This document shows, piece after piece, positions 1-13,254 of a stretch of DNA of 64,000 nucleotides (positions are counted from its first letter, which is position 1; each line of letters starts with the position of its first letter). A program made the translations under genes and the position numbers. The notes under the pieces are model-generated. The model worked only from the letters and a program-made list of their open reading frames with translations, was not told the origin of the DNA and made no database searches. The DNA is from Anisakis pegreffii (lineage: Eukaryota > Nematoda > Chromadorea > Rhabditida > Anisakidae): contig JAPYMA010000232.1 in assembly GCA_035041965.1 (NCBI GenBank), positions 1 through 64,000 of the forward strand, written 5' to 3'.

Positions 1-105
1 CTGTATAGCATCGCAAAAATTTCTATATCACCTCGTAGAGTGAGAATTTCTCAGCATGCTTTTCATTTTTAGAAAGAAGATGTTCTGCTCTATTGAACGG
101 TTTTT
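1..105 (+). repeat. Dispersed repeat, single copy at the left edge
   Basis: This contains the phrases 'tatatcacctcgtagag', 'gggaatttctcagca'-like, 'cttttcatttttagaaag' and 'gttctgctctattgaa'. The same phrases recur in the same order several times around 10.8-11.9 kb and, more diverged, at about 31.96-32.05 kb. It is cut by the window edge. The family is unnamed to me; non-coding. Confidence 0.6.
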
Positions 106-2344
106 AAATTAATTACGATTGAAAGTTGTCAAAAGTTGTCAATTTCACACTGAAATTCATAGGGAATTGCTTGACTGATATGGATATAAATCGCAAATTA
201 TCAATGTCACAATTCCTTCAGTTGAGACACACACAGTTAGCCATAATTCGATGATGACATTAACTGGAATTGATAAATTTTCAATTAAACCTATGCAACT
301 TCTGCTGAACTATTGAAATTATGTGAACAGGAAAGGACTACTTCCTTCCAAATAATTCAGAGTTCACATGTTTTCCAGCAGTGACTTCCACTCTATTCAA
401 GAAAAGATAACGTTCAGTTCGCACAAATACTTAGGACAATGCGAAAAAATTATTGTGCAGATTGTTAAACGCATGCCCGTTTGTATTGATCAGTCGATTT
501 CTGTAATTTTTGATCTTCAAGATTTTAATCATTCCCTTTGAAGCTGTGCTAAAAGATTTTAACAATAGCATTTGCTCGACAACAGTTTTGGCATCTATAG
601 AAAGCAATTTTTAAAATTCTCTTGTCTCTGTGGACTGAATCAACTTTACCATGATCGTCTTATATGGCCCACTGATATAAGATAGGCCTCGAAACAACTC
701 TTGCTGTTACCATTTCTCAGGCGGTATGAATGAGCGTGATGATTGAGGAATTGAAAATGCGAGATAATTGCCGATGGATACAAAAGACAATCAATCGTTT
801 TAATGGATTGAGCCGGAGAGCTCGATTTTACACAACAACAAATTAAACAACAACTGTTCTGAGAATGCAAATGAATAATGTGGATGACGGAAATGTTTGT
901 TTAAACGGCGCACAGAGGACAACAGTTCAATCGTGAAATTTTATGCGAATGGTGATAATGAAGTGGAGATGTACTATATTCTGAAATAAGTTCACTTGAT
1001 AGTGTTCAATTGAATGCATTCTGATGTGCTGTGATTACAACAAGATCACATCCGTCTAATTGATTGATGAATGATCGCAGCAATGGTTATTAGGAGTTAT
1101 TATAAGATAACGGCGAAACTTTAGTGAACATTATTCAATTTTACAAAATTTCTTCCACCTGAACATTAATTTTACAACTGACGAAATTCTTTTGCGTTAA
1201 AGTTTTAAAAATTTGACTGATGAAAGAAGATTGATCTCTCAATTAGAAACAAGCTTTCTTTCCGCCTGTGCAACAACTTTATTCCCTTTTTATTCCCTTC
1301 AACACCACCATCATTAAATGTTGTTTTCCGACTTAAATGTTGATGATCACTTCAAATTTCCGTTCAAAATAATCTTTACGCAGCATCGCTTGTTTCGTTC
1401 ATTATTTCATTTACTTATTTCTTTCATTGTTTTCAATGGAAACGATGTCGATGTTCTATTTGTATTGTTACCGTTTGGCCATGATCATTGACTGTGCACC
1501 GGTATATAACTACAAATAAGAACTTATTTCACGTTTCAACTGCGCGAGAAATACCCTTCAGAACAACTTTCATTGTTTTTGGATGAGGAATCCACTGATA
1601 GTCGATATTGTAGCACTCTAAAGTCTGGTACGCTCTAAAATTATGTTTTTCTTGATGCGATTGCAGTGGGCTCAGAGCTTCTCTGCGTTGCTTCTTCGCG
1701 TTTTCGTGCTATGTGCACCTTTTGACCGTAGTAGAGCAGAGTGCCAATCCTTCTCAAATAGTGGCAGTAACTAAGATTCCTCATCTCCTCTGAAAATCTC
1801 TGATATCACATCAACAACCCAAACAATTGATAAGCTGCTGTTCAGTGAGCCCTTAGCCACCAAGAGTTCGTTCACTAATGGTATCAGAGGAACCTATCCT
1901 TGTCATCATTAAATAATCGCGAACAATACTGAATAATTACGGAAGGATCATGAAAGAAACAGTTTTGAACGAGCAATAATTCAACATCCCATTGATTTTT
2001 TGTTGATTTTTTTTTGAAAATCGCTCAGCCCCTATGAGAACCGCTCACTTATAGATAACTGAAAATTCTGTAAACTTATTTCCGCAATGTGACAATACTG
2101 TTGAGTGCTTAAGACTTCTAATAGCATACATTAAATAATCTTTCAATCAACTTATTGGTCTTATCAACCGAAAAACTTGCCATGTTCCTTCGACGGCAAT
2201 GCGACATAGAAACCGGTTTTCGTTTATGATTTTAACGCCGCTGAATCTTGTTCTGGAATCCAAGAGATTGCAGAATTCGACACGAGTTTGCTGAAAAGGT
2301 GTCGAACATGTTACACGATTGATTGAGTGTCATTTCACTGTGGT

Positions 2345-2356
2345 CGCTGTTTCAGG
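2345..2356 (+). promoter_or_regulatory. Possible spliced-leader trans-splice acceptor
   Basis: The sequence tgtttcag ends at 2355, one base before the ATG at 2357. No good upstream donor or exon is evident, and nematode mRNAs commonly take a spliced leader at a TTTCAG placed just before the start codon. A normal cis-intron with an unseen 5' UTR exon would look the same. Confidence 0.45.
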
Positions 2357-4535
<2,179 letters not shown>

Positions 4536-4683
4536 TGATCAGAGTGGTGACACGTACTGATGACACTCATTTGTAGCATTACTAGGATCACTGCTCTGGT
4601 CGTGATCATTATGAACTATTGTGATTGTTATGAACAACCGTTATCACTGTTATTGGCCTCATTGTCATCATACCATACGTCAC

Positions 4684-4689
4684 AATAAA
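4684..4689 (+). terminator. Candidate polyadenylation signal AATAAA
   Basis: An AATAAA lies about 150 bases after the stop codon of the O-methyltransferase gene, a plausible distance for a nematode 3' end. The hexamer is frequent in AT-rich DNA, so this rests on position alone. Confidence 0.4.
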
Positions 4690-6943
4690 TCATTGAACAA
4701 ATAAACATGAATTGAACATTAGCTCGTCCGGATCTAACAGCGTTTTCATTCTTTTCCGAGGTGTTACAGTCGCTCTCGTAGCTTTTATCACCAAAAGTGT
4801 TCTCTTCTGCAAATTTCTCATTCATTTCACTCAACAATTAAAGCCAGATTCTCATTCTATTAAATACACTCTGTAATTCATCATTTGACTGTCGAACATT
4901 GTTGAGCAATAATATTCGATTGTTGTATTGTTGGTCTCGGCTGTCAACACTCGTCAACGCATCCAGCAAATAGTATATGCTACAGAATGAGAAGTTGATT
5001 CGAACTGTGAAGTGAAATTGAGACGAAGTGAATGATAAAAACTCATCAATAGAACGACATTCGCATGTGATAGCTATGAGAGCGAATACAACACGTCTGA
5101 AAAGAATGAGAATCCATGCAAAACAGTTTGAAGTGAGCGTGTCATAGACAATAGCTTTCCATGCTCTCATAATCGATTGCAATACTGATTGTTAGTAAGC
5201 GCGAAATCACTGATTCTAATGTGGTAATCATGATCGATTGCAATATCAAGCGATACAACATCTCACAATCAGGATTAATTTGACTTGGATGTGACGAATG
5301 TGATCGTCATAGTATATGGGAGATTATATCTTGAGAAGTTTCAAGTGACACTCAGCAACATATCTGCCTTACACAAGCCACACGACACAAATCAACAAAT
5401 ACCCGAGCATACCATTAGTTTAGAGGTGGTGACCCCGATGCTGCCCATGCTAACATACACATTAAAATATGCACATATCATCGCATTTCCAGAATTCTCT
5501 AGTTTTGGAGAAGTATATATGTTGTGGAATGACTCTGCTTACTCTCAGAGAAATAGCTGCTTTTTGAAGGCATCTCAATTGCTCGGCAATGCTAATTTCA
5601 ATGCATATATATCTATAGATCGATGCATGTGTTAGTTAGGCAGTATCAGGATCATCATCTTCAAACTAACGGTTTGCTCAGTAACATGGTCCTTTCATAA
5701 TACAATCGGATTCCCCAGTCGCTAGTTTAATACAATACAATATCTAGTTTCAAAGAATTAATCTTAATACAATCTCATAATACAATCTGTTAACAGAATA
5801 CAATTTAATACAATCTCTTAATACAATCTCTAGTTTCAGAGAATTATATGTATTGGTTCTTATATATACCTACATGCACCAGAACTCAGACTTTCTCCCA
5901 TCCATTCATCTTCATATGATTTCGCAGTTTATATTCGAGTGGGTTTCCAAATAATATAGCACCTTTTCAGATATTTGAAAGATTTCATCATATTACTCGA
6001 TTGCGATGTCCCTCAATATATGGTGTTTTCTGTGGAAGTTTTATAAGTAAGCAGTGTCACCGTATCGGAAATCAAAAATTTTAGGAATTGAACATTTTCA
6101 TGAGCGAATTTAATGTATCGCAATAGAACATCGTTTCGTACAACACTAATTGTACAACAAACGTTTTCGTTGCCATCGAAAGGCTCCGAGATTCGTTCAC
6201 CAACCACTGACTTGTCTTGATCTTTAATAGCGCTTATTAAGTAAAACTCGTTATCATTAATGGCATGATAAAATTTAACATCATAAAGCTTAATAGCAAA
6301 TTTTACGATCCGTCAGAAATTTCAGAGCGACGAAAAAAATCGCTTTCTGAAATTTTAATCGAAAGCTTCCAAATACTTAATACTTCTCTATGTATGATCA
6401 TAGCGATGATATTTTTTCATTCTTGTCACATATCCGTTAGTCTTATTAATGAGCATAAAAATCTCATCATGTCATTTTACCCCTTAGTATGAGACAATTT
6501 TATAAACTCGTTCGCAATGAGTTCATTCATATTCATTTCAACATTTATTTACCCAATTATTTTCTCTTTTAATCTTGGAAAACATTTCATGATCTTTCCA
6601 CAAATCATTAGTGATTCTTTTCAGTCTGTTAGTTTCTGCCCCAGTAGCAAATATGCTTCGGTTCATTTAATCACGTATTTTTTGCGCTGTTTGTTAGCCA
6701 GTTACTAATTCACCGTTTTTTCCCCAATGCATTCTGATTCAGCCAAAATTGAATAGCTGTCCGTGATGGTTGCATGACCACTTTATCAGCACATCTTTGA
6801 AGTCCTCGTTTTCGATGAGTGCGCATTGATTCGGCTTCGCATCAACTCAGTTGATCTCATTGCGATCGCTTCTCTACCAAATGCTTGAAGTATTTTCAGT
6901 TGTGTACTGAAATTTCTGCTGCATTCTGGTGACCGAGGGCGAA
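4690..6943. other. Intergenic region, no gene recognised
   Basis: Several short open frames occur on both strands but none has splice signals, family motifs or coding-like composition. The only clear structure is the TAATACAATCTC repeat near 5.7-5.85 kb. Regulatory DNA for the receptor downstream may lie here, but no motif was recognised. Confidence 0.45.
5696..5847 (+). repeat. Imperfect tandem repeat, core taatacaatctc
   Basis: The words taatacaat and tacaatctc recur about eight times in 150 bases. They are interleaved with two copies of a longer piece, atctagtttcaaagaatta and ctagtttcagagaatta. The spacing is irregular, suggesting nested duplication more than a clean satellite. No coding potential. 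Confidence 0.7.
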
Positions 6944-9524
6944 ATGAACTTCACAAACACGTCTTGTTTTGGACGAGAGCATGCTTCAACTGCCCCACTT
7001 TTGATTATTTTATACTTGAAAGCGTTACTGTGTGGTTCAGGAGCGCTACTTATTCCAATGGATTTCAAAAGAGAAGTAAGTTTAATTGATGCATACCTCC
7101 TTCAGACTCCAGCAATCACGATATAATCTCGTCAATGGAATTGATTACAACCTCCCAACACCTCTGTTTGCAAATGATCTGCGCAGATGCTCAAATCACT
7201 CGAATACCAAAACACAATTTCACAGTTTCTTTGAAAATCAATTGCTGATTTTATTGCTGATAATTATCCTCTTATCATCCGCCAAATTATCTTCATTCTC
7301 ATTGCTTTAATCTATTTCACTCAATAAGCACGAACTGTGTACGCTAAATTGCGCACCATCAGGCTATTTGAATGCACATTTCAGTTAGCCAAAACCCGTC
7401 AGCACAAAAATGAGAAGATCCTGTTGCTGCTTCATTACTTCGTTACAACGATATCTGCGTTGTGTTCATTTGCAGTCACATCTGTTGTCATCTATCTTCA
7501 TTCAATTCTACCGTTGATAACTGGAACTGCGATCAGCAATTATGTTCGATTTCGCATGTTTCTCTCTTGTTGATATATCGACAACGTTATTTTTGAATGA
7601 GATCCTAATGGAATTTTGATTTCTCATCTTCAATTAATTTCAAGAATATGAATTCAGATTTGTATGTTTCCAAAATTCGAGCCCTGCGTGTACATGTTGA
7701 TTGTGTATGTATTTGGCAACGCAACCGGCAGGATGTCTATGCTGTCACTCACAATTGAACAGATTTATTCATCGGTAAAAGCTGAACAATATGAAAAGGC
7801 AAGCTGCACATTGGGCGTCATTCTGTCGTTAATCAGTGTGAGTGTATCGATAGATATTCCGATGCTCGATCAAGACCAACTGTTTATCTGCGATCTGTTT
7901 GATAAGATTTTAGTGAACGTAAGCATCCAATAAGGCAAATCTCAAACTTTTATTTTCGATAAGGAATTCTCTAAGCTCCATTGCTCCTCAACTGAACATA
8001 TTCCGCGAAGCTCTTGAATAAAACATTGGTAACAACCTACTTAAAAGACATTTTTTGATTTAATGTTTTATGATAATGCATATGAAATGACTGTAAGCTT
8101 AATGTTGTTTTTTAATTGTTGTTTTTTGCAGTGTAATGAATTTATTCATGGCATGATAATGATCAACATTATAATGCTTAATTACAAATTTTATGAGCCA
8201 CCACCATAGGACATGAAAATTGATGAGAAAAATATCTTTGTGAAATTTCAGATTTCGCTTGGAATAGTCGACGTTGTTACTTTTTACATTAGCTTGAAGG
8301 CAAAAACTATTCTATTGACGGTATGCTCCAATCAGATTTTCACTGAATATGTTGAAATCCTTATCTGGCACTCATTTATCCCGCAATTTATCGCAGTTGA
8401 GAAAAAGTCGACCGTAAATGAATGTGTACAAAACATTCTTTGCAGAAATATCACGCATTCTCTCACTGAAATGACTTTCTATTCAAGGTTTAGGAAAGTT
8501 GATTTCTACTACTAAAAAGAAAGCGGAATCATAAATTGCTCACTGAAGTGATCATTAATTGAGATGGTTTGCACCTGGATTAAGTCAAATGATATTGTCA
8601 TATCCAGGTATTCGGTGGAGTTACGTTCGGTGAACTTGCTGTCATTGTCGTATTCATCGTTGTTCATAAGCAGAGTGTTCGATGGAAGAAAAGTACCGCA
8701 AGAGTTGCGGCAACACTCTCACATAAATATCAGGTTTGATCACGTTCCAAAGACTGTTGAAAGCTGCAACCCACGTTGAAGATGGTTTCGTCAGTTAAAC
8801 CACAATTTTGAACATGTTGTCTGATGACGAAAGGAACGGCCATTTAACAAGGATTTTCACTTGCCCGTAATGCAATCTTGGTTACATAACGAGTTTTTAA
8901 AGACATATGTTGGTAATGAACTATTGGACTTTTTCTGTAGACGTACTAAAGTTGTTTAGGTTGAACAGAATATCGAATCAGCGTTAAAGCTCTTACCTCT
9001 AGCTGCAACGAATGCCACATGCAGTTCGATAACTCTATCAGCAGTTATTTGCTCAAGACACTATAAACCCCTCAAAAGTTTACCGCGTGTTTATTTCGAT
9101 ATGATGCCGTTCTACTTTGTTGCTCTACCAATCGTCGTCTATTGGAGACGTCGTGTTGAAAGGTCAGTTCTTGGCAGGTGAACACTGCTATTGGCCGCCG
9201 TATTTCACGCGAATGGGCTGGGATTGAGCGCTGATTAATGACTCGTATTGACGTTGAGATATTCACTCTTAATTTCTGAACGCAAAGCTGTTATGTATGT
9301 GTGAGTGGTAATATGATCATGATTTTGGATATATTTACAAAATAGCGATCAAATGTGTGCATTAACGAGTGACTTCTGACATGCATCACAACGTTCACGG
9401 AAAAACTTGAATTTCTTATTTTAGAAAACATCATGCGCAGTCGTTTGCAGTGTCGAATCGCAATGAAGGCAATGATCATTTTGAAATGCTAAGAACAGTC
9501 TTCAATGCAAAACCCACTCATTGA
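6944..9524 (+). CDS. Seven-transmembrane chemoreceptor, serpentine receptor class Sre-like
   Basis: This is predicted to be a G-protein-coupled receptor in the ciliary membrane of sensory neurons; the ligand is unknown. Exons 6944-7075, 7385-7543, 7658-7918, 8252-8320, 8608-8733, 8960-9177 and 9425-9524 join in frame to 354 residues, a usual length for the family. The short N-terminus MNFTNTS has two possible N-glycosylation sites. The cytoplasmic end of TM3 reads IEQIYSSVKAEQYEK, matching the Sre pattern of Glu, Ala and a final Tyr-Glu. Later come KYQVEQNIESALKLL (the KYQ..EN element), LPRVYFDMMPFYFVALP at TM7, and a GNDHFEMLRTVF tail like the family's terminal YF..L motif. The second exon's ends are the least sure: its donor is GTTCGA. 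An extra 5' exon is possible. Confidence 0.8.
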
Positions 9525-10837
9525 AACGATGTTTGTGAGTTATTCATGGGAATACCACGCAAGACTTTGGTTATCATACGTGCAGGAACAGCCTAATGGA
9601 ATGGCTTCTATAAGAAATGAAACATCCGCAACGGCAAGTGTTGATGGAATTCGACTTGGAGCTCAAGATTGTTAAGAAAAGTCAAAAAAAATCGAAAAAA
9701 CAACAACTTCGATAATGAATGGTCACACGTCATCAAAAAAAAAATCCAAGCAACAGTACGGAAAGAATTATGAAAAATGTTAATAATGAATTCACTGTTT
9801 GAAAGGTTTATTGAATTGATCAATTATTTTGTTGATCAGTTTTCCAATGAATTCACAAAGATTGAAAATGTTTCAGTAAATCGCAACTTCTTAGCTTCGG
9901 ACCATTAGCGATACCGTTTGTCGTTATTGTTATGATGCTCTCCGCCGCAAATATCGTATTCTTCATTATAATTACTATCCTAACTATTTTCTCTGCTACG
10001 TTGTGATCACTATTTTTTTATTATGATACATCACCGCATCGTGAATATATCACGGTACTCGATTCGAATCTCCTCAGATCCTTTCCTCTCCACCTTCCAC
10101 AATCAATGCTTGTGTTAATTCAATGATTCGTTCAGTGTAAATGAAATGTTCTTCGATAACTTCCGTCGATTCCTTTTCATCTTTCATCATTATCAAATAA
10201 AAATGAAAATAGTACTGATACTGCACAATTCTCTGAGCATTACAACTACGATTTTTTCTTTATTTGTTAATGTTTGGAATAAATGTGCATCGGTGAATGA
10301 GTGTTCACTAGCTAGCAGGCCATCATTTCCTCCCACAATACAAGAACTTACTATTTCCACGAGTAGAGTCATGCATGACGGTTGAAAACAACTGGCGACA
10401 GCTCAAGGCTCGTGCCTGATAGGTGTGAAGATGTTTATGAATGTATGTGAAATTATCACTAAGTCAAGGTGTCTGCAATATCCAACTGCAGATTAGATCA
10501 CATTAGAGCAGAGTATTGAGTATTCACAGAGTATTCATTTTTGTAATTTTGTGACAGAGGTTAAAAATGTTTAGTTCACGACGGCCAACTTCATGGCGTT
10601 AGTTAGGGTTTAAAAACAATAATATTTCGAGATTATTCAAGGATGATACGGTTCACTGAGGTGCTAAGCTTACGCCGTGTACTTCCTCCATTTCATTACC
10701 TTGATTACCAATAGCATGCTAAAGGAATATTAGAGGAAATCACGCAATAAATACCGTAATGATGGAACAACGAGAAATTCAACTGTGAACTAGTGAAGTG
10801 CAAATGAATCAAATGAATAAATAATCGAATTAATGAA
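9525..10837. other. Intergenic region, no gene recognised
   Basis: This is the 3' flank of the receptor gene. An AT-rich stretch near 9850-10140 is mostly hydrophobic when translated, but it has an early stop after its TTTCAG and does not extend the receptor. Nothing else structured was seen. Confidence 0.4.
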
Positions 10838-11700
10838 GATAAACCAATAAATATATATTTTTCTGCAAATATATATTTTTATATTTTTCTGAATGCCCGA
10901 AAAAATATATATTTTTCTGAATGCAGAGATTCTGCTTGATCGATTGGTGTGAAGAAATTGATATGTTGCTGGTCAAAGCTGAGGGTACAGTAGGCTTGAA
11001 TGTACCAACCTCCATAGCATCAGATAAATAGCCATATCTCCTCGCAGAGGCGGAATTTTCCGGTGTGCTTTCATTTTTAGAAAGCAGAGATTCTGCTCGA
11101 TCGAATGATGTACAAACATTAATATGTTTCCGGGCAAACTTGAGAAGACGGTAGGCTTGAATGTATCAAACCTACATTTCTATACTAATGCATAATAAGC
11201 ATTGATCTATAGTGATCAATTGCATATGAATGAGGACCTCAGCACTAGTTGAGATAGCTTCAATAAAACAGCTATACCTCCTCAATTAAGCAAAATCGCC
11301 CGACAAAATATATATTTTTCTGAATCCAGAGATTCTGCTCGATCGATTAGTGTGAAGAAATTCATATTTTAGTGGTCAAAGCTGAGGGTACGGTAGGCTT
11401 CAATGTGCTAACCCGTATAGCTTTACAAAAATTGCTATATCTCCTCGTGAAGTGGGAATTTCTCACCAAACCTTTCATTTTTTGAAAGAAGAGATCCTGT
11501 TCAATGTAAAAATGTATGAAAAATAATGTGTTTCCGGGCAAACCTGAGAAGACAGTAGTCTTGAATGTATCAAGGTTATATTTCTATATATAGGTTTGAT
11601 ACACAAAAATTGTTATATCTCCTCTTAGAGTGGGAATTTCTCAGCAAACTTTTCATTTTTAGAAAGGAAAGATTCTGTTCAATTAAAAACTGTATAAACA
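10838..11700 (+). repeat. Cluster of a dispersed repeat, about five degenerate units
   Basis: Units start near 10.84, 11.03, 11.27, 11.43 and 11.6 kb, about 130-240 bases each. Each carries in order some of: 'atatctcctc', a 'gggaatttctcagcaaa'-like phrase, 'cttttcatttttagaaag', 'gagattctgctcgatcga', 'gggcaaacctgagaagac' and 'ggtaggcttgaatgta'. Some units carry 'aaaatatatatttttctgaa' in place of the Lys-rich part. The array abuts a LINE tail at 11.72 kb, and the phrase 'gacggtaggcttgaat' reappears beyond that tail. It may be the 3' non-coding part of the same element or a separate family. Confidence 0.7.
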
Positions 11701-11721
11701 TAAATATTTTTTCGGCTAAAA

Positions 11722-11853
11722 AGACCACTCGGGAGACCTCCAATAAGATGGAAAGACGATATTACAAAGAAATTGGGTAACACCTGGCAAAGGAAAGCAA
11801 GATCAAGGACCGAATGGAAACGCATTGTGGCCAGTAATGTTACAAACGTTTGA
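11722..11853 (+). mobile_element. 3' end of a non-LTR retrotransposon ORF (endonuclease/reverse transcriptase tail)
   Basis: Forty-three codons and a stop read RPLGRPPIRWKDDI, then GNTWQRKARSRTEWKR. The pattern P-G-R-P-x-x-R-W-x-D-D-I, G-x-x-W-x-x-x-A-x-x-R-x-x-W is the familiar C-terminal tail of many animal LINE polymerases. Only this tail is present: the endonuclease and reverse-transcriptase domains are absent upstream, as expected for a 5'-truncated insertion. After the stop comes 'gatagcctggccaatccagg' and a short duplicated 'aatccagg'. A diverged, inverted copy of the same segment lies at 56716-56795. Confidence 0.8.
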
Positions 11854-11879
11854 TAGCCTGGCCAATCCAGGTAATCCAG

Positions 11880-13235
11880 GTGTGTTTTCGGCAGACCTGA
11901 GGAGACGGTAGGCTTGAATATATCAGACTTATATTTCTATACTATTGCATTGCATCTACTGTTCTATAGTGAGCATGTGCATATCTATGAGCATTGAATA
12001 GGATTTCCGATAGCGCGATTCTGCTAATCGTGCTACTGTGTATTTGGGATAGTTTGGAGTATCGATGGCACGATAGCAAGACGGCAAGAAGATGTCCTAT
12101 TGTCGCCAGTGCTTATTCGTGAATTGTGGATGAAAATTACTTCGAAATCGTTTAGTTCAACTGTATTCGTCCATTGCCAAGCAATCGAGGTATCATTTTT
12201 AAAGGTTTATTTTCAGGAATTCATTTCTGTTCATTCAGTTTGTACTGCTGCATCTCTTTGAATTTGAGCTTTCTGATGGCTTAGGCAATTCTTGAACCAT
12301 CCAACGAAGATGGCTTCAGAATCGCACTGTGCTTGAATTTGGCTAGTCCAAATTCAGCAGGCTCTTCAGCATTCTAATTGTTCAGTTGTAGATGAATCCA
12401 TGCTCTGATTCAGACACCACTTCTTCACGGTGTCCAATTGTGCCGTCTGATCTCGTCATGTTTTATAAACTTTCCTCTCAATTGCAAATCTTATCTTCAT
12501 TGATAAAATCAACTAATTTACAATGATTACCACTTAAAATCTCCGTGCACAATTGCAAACAAATTCCCCTAGAACCTTCGTCACTCTCAAAAAAGTGAGT
12601 TACCATTTGTGACATTTACGAGCAAATTACAATGAGAACACGAAGGAAGAGCTTCTTTTCTTTCTATTGCAATCGCTCGTTACTTAAAAAGTACTTTTTG
12701 AAGAAAAACTTTTTGCTTATTTCCTTTCACTTAATCGCTATCACAATTAATGCCAACGTCTACACTAGCGCTCTCTTTTCCTTCAAGCAAGGAGTCTGCA
12801 TACGTCTTTTGGCGATATTACCAACATTTGCTTAAATGCATTTCTCGATGGATTTGCTGCTTGATGATGAAATCTTTTGGATTCCACTACCTTCAGAAGG
12901 TGTTTTTTGCGGATTCAGGCGATATCCTGCTATCGATAAGTGCCAGCTAATCGAAGATGGCGATCGTCGATCTTGCGTTAAGCTGGTTGAATAGCAAAAT
13001 GAGATTTTGCCATTTTGAGAGTTTGCATAGAAATTGATTGTTGCTGCTATTTTGCATAAATTCAAAACCATTTTCTTTGCTTGTCCTTCGTCTATTGCTT
13101 GTTTTCGTTCCGTAGAATTTATTATTCGTGATATGAAAACGAGCGTCAGTTGAATCAGTTCATGTAGATTCTAGAGTTTCGTTTCTTCACAATGAGATTT
13201 AATTCATAATCGTTTATTTTTTCACATTTGTTTCA
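11880..13235. other. Repeat remnant and 5' flank of the SPOC gene
   Basis: A further piece of the dispersed repeat occupies roughly 11880-11960. From there to 13235 no convincing exon is seen. The region probably holds the promoter or 5' UTR of the gene beginning at 13255, but I recognised no defined motif. Confidence 0.4.
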
Positions 13236-13254
13236 GATAAGCTTAATCAAGTGG
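13229..13254 (+). promoter_or_regulatory. Candidate 3' splice or trans-splice site and short 5' leader
   Basis: The string ttgtttcag ends at 13236, 18 bases before the ATG at 13255. The intervening bases are open in frame with that ATG, so a cis-spliced upstream coding exon is possible too. With no upstream exon recognised, a spliced-leader acceptor is the simpler reading. Confidence 0.4.

Larger units (their letters stand above)
1..2356. other. Intergenic region, no gene recognised
   Basis: No stretch here combines an open frame with convincing splice sites or family motifs; the short open frames have AT-rich, non-coding composition. The first 100 bases carry a member of a dispersed repeat described separately. 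The last bases before 2356 end in a TTTCAG, which probably belongs to the gene that follows. A distal exon of a neighbouring gene cannot be excluded. Confidence 0.5.

Noticed and set aside
7230..7310. Hydrophobic open stretch that could be a receptor exon
   Set aside because: It encodes a transmembrane-like run but cannot be joined in phase to the exons on both sides, and the model without it has the expected length and seven segments.
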